A DNA stretch of 7,417 bases from Anaerolineales bacterium UBA6131. Lineage in GTDB: Bacteria > Chloroflexota > Anaerolineae > UBA2200. The notes beneath the pieces were generated by a model that saw only the letters and a list, made by a program, of their open reading frames with translations, was not told the origin of the DNA and did no database searches. The translations under genes were made by a program, and so were the position numbers. Where the stretch lies: the NCBI GenBank assembly GCA_002435875.1, contig DIVN01000190.1, positions 1 to 7,417 of the forward strand. Reading direction: 5' to 3'. Positions 4,202 to 7,417 of the stretch are shown piece by piece. Numbering within the stretch: the first letter of the stretch is position 1; every line of letters begins with the position of its first letter.

Positions 4202-6742
4202 ATGGGTTCGATCAGACGTAGCGCCCGTAGATTGATCTGCGCAATCTTCATATTTACTTCAGTCATGGCGCCTGCCCTCGCGACTGAACCTCCCCGGATG
4301 CCGTCAGGATTCTATGGCTCGGCGCTATACAACGGCGGGAACGTGCCGAATGGCACGTTGGTCTCTGCATGGGTCAATGGAACTAAGTACTCGGAGACGA
4401 CTACCTTCTTGACAACTATCAACTCACAGCAGGTGTCGGTGTACACAATGGCAGTTCCAGGGGATGATCCATCCACACCAGCAGTCGAGGGGGGAAACGA
4501 AGGCGATACGATCGTATTTCAGGTCGGCACGTACACAACCGAGGAGTCCGGTATCTGGCACGAGGGGACTGACATCGAGCTGAACCTGCACGTCGAGCAC
4601 CACGATCCGGAGATCGTGAGCGTGACGCCATTGAATGGGTGGGGCGAGCCGCTGGTGCCGATCACGTTCAGCGTGACGTACTACGATCCGGACGGCTGGG
4701 CAAATCTGTCCAACTGCTTCTTGTTGATCAACACTGGATTGAGTCCCGCGGCATCTCTGTACGTCCTGTACAGCCAGAACGGGAACTGGATGTACCTGCG
4801 GAACGATGCGAACTCCGCGCAGGTGGCAGGACGTCCGGTAGGAACGGACGTGCGGCTGTCGAATACGTACTGGACGTTGGATGTGGGCCAGTCCAGTGTG
4901 ACGCATACGGACTACACGCTAACCGTGAACTTCGTGGTGATCCCCAAGCACACGTTCTCGGGGCCGCTGCGCAAGGTATACGTCGCGGCTCAGGATGATG
5001 ACGGCAACTCGGTGGGGTGGGAGCAGCCCGGCACCTGGGCGGTCAATGTCGCTCCAAAGACGGGAGGGTTCAGTCCGATTGCGGGAAGTGGCGAGGCTGG
5101 CACGCCGGTGATCTTCTACTCTCACCACGTGGATGCCGATGGCTATGCCAACATCAAGAAGGCGCACGTGCTGTTCAACGCTGCCCCACAGACTGCGGAG
5201 GGATTCTGGGCATACTACGACAAGACCACGCACAAGGCCTGGCTGCGGAACGACGATGACACCGGGTGGCAGGGCAGCTGCACGGTGGGCGCCGCAGAGA
5301 CTGTGTCAAACTCGCGAGGGACCATCAACTGCGGGAGCATGACGGCGACCGGGACGGGGCTGATTCTGACGGTGAAATGGAATATCACCTTCAACGCGGG
5401 GTTCGCTGGATACAAGAGGAGCTACGTGAGCGTGGAGGATATTCACGGAGGCGCCGACGGGTGGAACCAGGTAGGGGCATGGACAGTGACGGCTGGTGGG
5501 GCGGCCATGTTCCAAGAACCCGATGAGGCCAAACTGGCTGCACCCGATGGGTTTGCTTTCATTCCGGAGCCGCTGCCTGCGGTCGAGCGCGAGAGCAACC
5601 TCTCTTCCTTGGGAAATGAGGGGTGGACGGCCGAATCATTGAGTCCGATCGACCTTGTCAAGAGCCTCGAGAAAGAGCGTGAGGAGGTTGGGGTGAGCCG
5701 CATTCGTCCTTTGGGACAGGATCCGGACTTGCGCAACGCCCTTGACGTAGAAACGCGGGCTGGCAGAGATCTTGATGCCCTCCTGTTCCCGCACGGGAAC
5801 TGGCCGGTGTTCGGGGACATGCAACCGCAGGATGTGACCGTGGCTGCCAGCCCATCGGTGGGCACGGTGTCGCCGATCAACGGCGTGGGCTATCCGAATC
5901 AGCCCATGACGTTCACTGTGACCTACTCAGACCCCGACGGGTGGCAGAACCTCGGCAACTGCTTCCTGCTGGTCAATTCGTACATCACGCAAGGAACAGG
6001 CCTATACCTGCTGTACAGTCAGAACGGCGATCTGATGTACCTGCGGAACGACTCCGGATCGGCCTTCATCACTGGACTGAAACCTGGGACACCAGGGGCG
6101 CGCCTGAGCAACACATACTGGACGCTGGATGTGGAGCACTCGAGTGTGTCGCACACGGCGACTGAGTTGACCGTGAACTTCGTGGTCATCCCCAAGTACA
6201 GCTTCTCGGGGCCACAGCGGAATGTGTACATGTCGGTGCAGGATGACAACGGGAACGTGGACGGCTGGCACACGATGGGGACGTGGACGGTCAGCGCGAG
6301 GCCGAGCACGGGCGGCAACTCGCCGGTGGCGGGAAGCGCAACGGTTGGCACGGCATTGAACTTCTGGGCGAACTATGTGGACTTCGACGGATATGCGGAT
6401 GTCAAGGAGGCTCACTTCCTCATGAACACCACGGCCAGCGAGGCAGGAGGCTTCTGGGCGTACTACGACAAGAGCACGAACCTGGTGTGGCTTCGCAACG
6501 ATGATAACACAGGCTGGGTAGGCAGCTGTGCGGTTGGAGCGGCGGGCACGCTGTCGAACTCGCGGGGCACGGTCAACTGCGGCGCCATGACGGTCACCGG
6601 AACGGGAAGGGTGCTGACGGTGAAATGGAATGTGTCGCTGACGAGCGCGATGGTTGGATACAAGAGGTCGTACCTGAAGGTATTCGATCGGGCCGGAAGT
6701 AGCGATGGGTGGAGTCAGGTCGGAGCCTGGACCACCAACTAG
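4202..6742 (+). CDS. Exported protein with four related ~145-residue modules (two A-B pairs); function unknown
   Basis: 846 residues. A Sec signal peptide is clear: RR-containing basic start, hydrophobic ICAIFIFTSVMAP, and an ALA cleavage site near residue 27. An N-terminal domain follows (about 28-134; FYGSALYNGG, VPNGTLVSAWVNG, GGNEGDTIVFQVG, then GIWHEGTDIELNL). Next come module A1 (137-282), module B1 (287-430), an acidic non-repeated linker (431-551), A2 (552-698) and B2 (702-845). All four modules share a D-x-DG motif (162-165, 311-314, 577-580, 727-730), a central LRND (199-202, 348-351, 614-617, 764-767), LSN or NSRG, LTV followed by an aromatic strand, and a closing DGW/VGW...G-x-W-x-V. 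B modules carry a Cys pair (360/377 and 776/793) that could be disulfide-bonded. The alternating-strand pattern suggests beta-sandwich domains; D-x-DG may bind calcium (inference). No membrane anchor or sorting signal is seen at the C-terminus, so the protein is probably secreted or a non-covalent surface protein. Transcribed alone, divergent from the CRISPR operon. Confidence 0.85.
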   Translation: MGSIRRSARRLICAIFIFTSVMAPALATEPPRMPSGFYGSALYNGGNVPNGTLVSAWVNGTKYSETTTFLTTINSQQVSVYTMAVPGDDPSTPAVEGGNEGDTIVFQVGTYTTEESGIWHEGTDIELNLHVEHHDPEIVSVTPLNGWGEPLVPITFSVTYYDPDGWANLSNCFLLINTGLSPAASLYVLYSQNGNWMYLRNDANSAQVAGRPVGTDVRLSNTYWTLDVGQSSVTHTDYTLTVNFVVIPKHTFSGPLRKVYVAAQDDDGNSVGWEQPGTWAVNVAPKTGGFSPIAGSGEAGTPVIFYSHHVDADGYANIKKAHVLFNAAPQTAEGFWAYYDKTTHKAWLRNDDDTGWQGSCTVGAAETVSNSRGTINCGSMTATGTGLILTVKWNITFNAGFAGYKRSYVSVEDIHGGADGWNQVGAWTVTAGGAAMFQEPDEAKLAAPDGFAFIPEPLPAVERESNLSSLGNEGWTAESLSPIDLVKSLEKEREEVGVSRIRPLGQDPDLRNALDVETRAGRDLDALLFPHGNWPVFGDMQPQDVTVAASPSVGTVSPINGVGYPNQPMTFTVTYSDPDGWQNLGNCFLLVNSYITQGTGLYLLYSQNGDLMYLRNDSGSAFITGLKPGTPGARLSNTYWTLDVEHSSVSHTATELTVNFVVIPKYSFSGPQRNVYMSVQDDNGNVDGWHTMGTWTVSARPSTGGNSPVAGSATVGTALNFWANYVDFDGYADVKEAHFLMNTTASEAGGFWAYYDKSTNLVWLRNDDNTGWVGSCAVGAAGTLSNSRGTVNCGAMTVTGTGRVLTVKWNVSLTSAMVGYKRSYLKVFDRAGSSDGWSQVGAWTTN
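4610..5491 (+). repeat. Direct repeat copy 1 (modules A1-B1) within the exported protein gene
   Basis: This segment and the one at 5855-6736 are each 882 bp and encode the same A-B domain pair. Similarity is visible in DNA as well as protein; for example the codons for LYSQNG and YLRND are almost identical in both. The pair appears to have arisen by internal duplication, on top of an older A/B module duplication. Confidence 0.8.
5855..6736 (+). repeat. Direct repeat copy 2 (modules A2-B2) within the exported protein gene
   Basis: Second copy of the 882-bp A-B unit, beginning 364 bp after the end of copy 1; the intervening DNA encodes the non-repeated linker. Copy 2 reaches the end of the protein, with only one residue and the stop codon after it. 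Confidence 0.8.
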
Positions 6743-6794
6743 CCGTGGCCGCGGCACAGGACCAACGCAGGAAGACCAGGTTTACCGAACTTCT

Positions 6795-6826
6795 CATTGG
6801 GGCCAGCGCGTGTGCTGGCCCCAATG
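6795..6826. terminator. Perfect 13-bp hairpin between convergent genes, probable bidirectional terminator
   Basis: 6795-6807 (CATTGGGGCCAGC) is the exact reverse complement of 6814-6826, with a 6-nt loop GCGTGT. It lies 52 bp after the stop of the exported-protein gene and 54 bp after the stop of the opposing minus-strand gene, the expected place for a shared terminator. Neither side has a T-run, so it is not a classic intrinsic terminator and may need Rho or act as an RNA 3'-end stabiliser. Confidence 0.55.
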
Positions 6827-6880
6827 GTTATCGAGCAGGGACTTCTCTCGTCCCGCCAACGCAGGGGACTGCCCGGATCG

Positions 6881-7417
6881 CTACGAGCTGTGCAACAGGC
6901 GATAGAGGATCAAGTCCGCTGCAGCCAGCATCAAACCCACCAGAAGCCCCGCGATCGCCACGGTTGCCAGACCAGGACCGGTCTTCGCCGCGCCGGCGCG
7001 CCCCGGGGCCGCCAGCCTGACGATCGTGCCCGAGGGCGCTGCTGAGACCGTGACCTCTGTTACCTTGTTCACGACCGTTGTGTAGCCCTCCCAAGCGCTG
7101 TCCCGTTGTTGCGTTAGCTCCCGCAGTTGGGCGTTCTTCTTTTCCAGTTCCGCAGACAGGTCCAGGATTTCCTGATTCAGCGTGGATTGGGCGACAAAGG
7201 CCGTCTCTTTCTCGATCTGCGACTCGATGCTCCGAAGCAGCTGATCCAGCCTTTGCAGAGGCTTGGCTGCCCCACTCTCGGAGGGCATGCCTGCGTTCTC
7301 ATCAACAGTGATCTGCACAGTACTGAGACTCGATGTGCCCGTACTGAGCAGAGGAGCCTGGAGATCAAACACCGCCAGGCTGTCGAGCGCAGACTGCAAG
7401 GCTGAGCCCCCCCCCCC
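6881..7417 (-). CDS. Wzz-like polysaccharide co-polymerase / chain-length determinant, C-terminal part (partial)
   Basis: The reading frame is open from the right edge of the window to a TAG at 6883-6881; the N-terminus is outside. Counting from a TTG at 7399 (unlikely to be the true start), about 172 residues are visible. They show an amphipathic, Glu/Gln/Leu-rich stretch typical of coiled coil (about 47-105, including LDQLLRSIESQIEKE and LSAELEKKNAQLRELTQQRD), then a short beta-rich segment (TVVNKVTEVTVSAAPSGTIVRLAAPG), a hydrophobic membrane segment (about 143-166, ATVAIAGLLVGLMLAAADLIL), and a 6-residue tail. This order (periplasmic coiled coil, a strand running into an '..VRLAAPGRA' turn, final transmembrane helix) is that of Wzz-type proteins, which set polysaccharide chain length with a Wzy polymerase. 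The usual proline-rich motif before the last helix is weak, so another bitopic coiled-coil protein is possible. The four Gly codons at the edge come from the terminal homopolymer and may be artefactual. Confidence 0.55.
   Translation of the reverse strand, partial: GGGGSALQSALDSLAVFDLQAPLLSTGTSSLSTVQITVDENAGMPSESGAAKPLQRLDQLLRSIESQIEKETAFVAQSTLNQEILDLSAELEKKNAQLRELTQQRDSAWEGYTTVVNKVTEVTVSAAPSGTIVRLAAPGRAGAAKTGPGLATVAIAGLLVGLMLAAADLILYRLLHSS
7407..7417. other. Terminal run of 11 C residues, possible sequencing/assembly artefact
   Basis: The window ends in 11 uninterrupted C. On the minus strand this is a poly-G run, the form taken by no-signal reads on two-colour sequencers, and it would encode consecutive glycines in the Wzz-like frame. 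It may instead be a true tract, but it sits exactly at the end of the sequence. Confidence 0.5.

Noticed and set aside
6002..6757. A 251-codon minus-strand open frame opposite the repeat protein
   Set aside because: It is the shadow of modules A2-B2; a matching antisense frame opposite copy 1 shows that the repeat and high GC keep this frame open. The sense protein has a signal peptide, ribosome binding site and promoter.
1..7417. CRISPR array
   Set aside because: I looked for regularly spaced repeats of 24-40 bp on both sides of the cas genes and found none; the only long repeats are the coding duplications at 4610-5491 and 5855-6736.

Overview
The window reads as a piece of a GC-rich bacterial chromosome or contig. 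Sigma-70-type promoters, Shine-Dalgarno sites, an Sec-type signal peptide and a Wzz-like membrane protein all argue for a bacterium rather than an archaeon. The phylum cannot be fixed from sequence alone; an environmental lineage such as Chloroflexota is only a guess from the style of the CRISPR operon and the repeat protein.

Left half, minus strand (about 3739 down to 1): a compact type I CRISPR-Cas effector operon read right to left. It runs from a 518-residue protein in the large-subunit (Cas8-like) position, through Cas7 (DevR/Csa2 type) and Cas5, to a Cas6-like pre-crRNA processing RAMP protein cut off by the window edge. The last three genes are tightly coupled: a 23-bp gap before cas7, an ATGA overlap of cas7 and cas5, and a TTGA overlap of cas5 and cas6. 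Together they would make, load and carry crRNA in a Cascade-like complex. No Cas3 helicase-nuclease, Cas1/Cas2 adaptation genes, separate small subunit or CRISPR array is inside the window.

Middle (3740-4201): a divergent non-coding region. An extended -10 promoter places the predicted transcription start of the CRISPR operon on the A of the large-subunit ATG, so that mRNA may be leaderless. On the other strand a near-consensus promoter (TTGACA, 17 bp, TACAAT) produces a long leader of about 178 nt. That leader holds a 124-nt element closed by a 22-position helix, with competing inner hairpins: a candidate structured RNA, or possibly a small inverted-repeat element.

Right half: an 846-residue exported protein (4202-6742, plus) made of an N-terminal domain and four related modules of about 145 residues, arranged as two copies of an A-B pair of 882 bp each, separated by a linker of about 120 residues. 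It converges with the C-terminal part of a Wzz-like coiled-coil membrane protein (minus, to 6881), with a perfect 13-bp hairpin between them. The window ends in 11 consecutive C residues, which may be an assembly or sequencing artefact.
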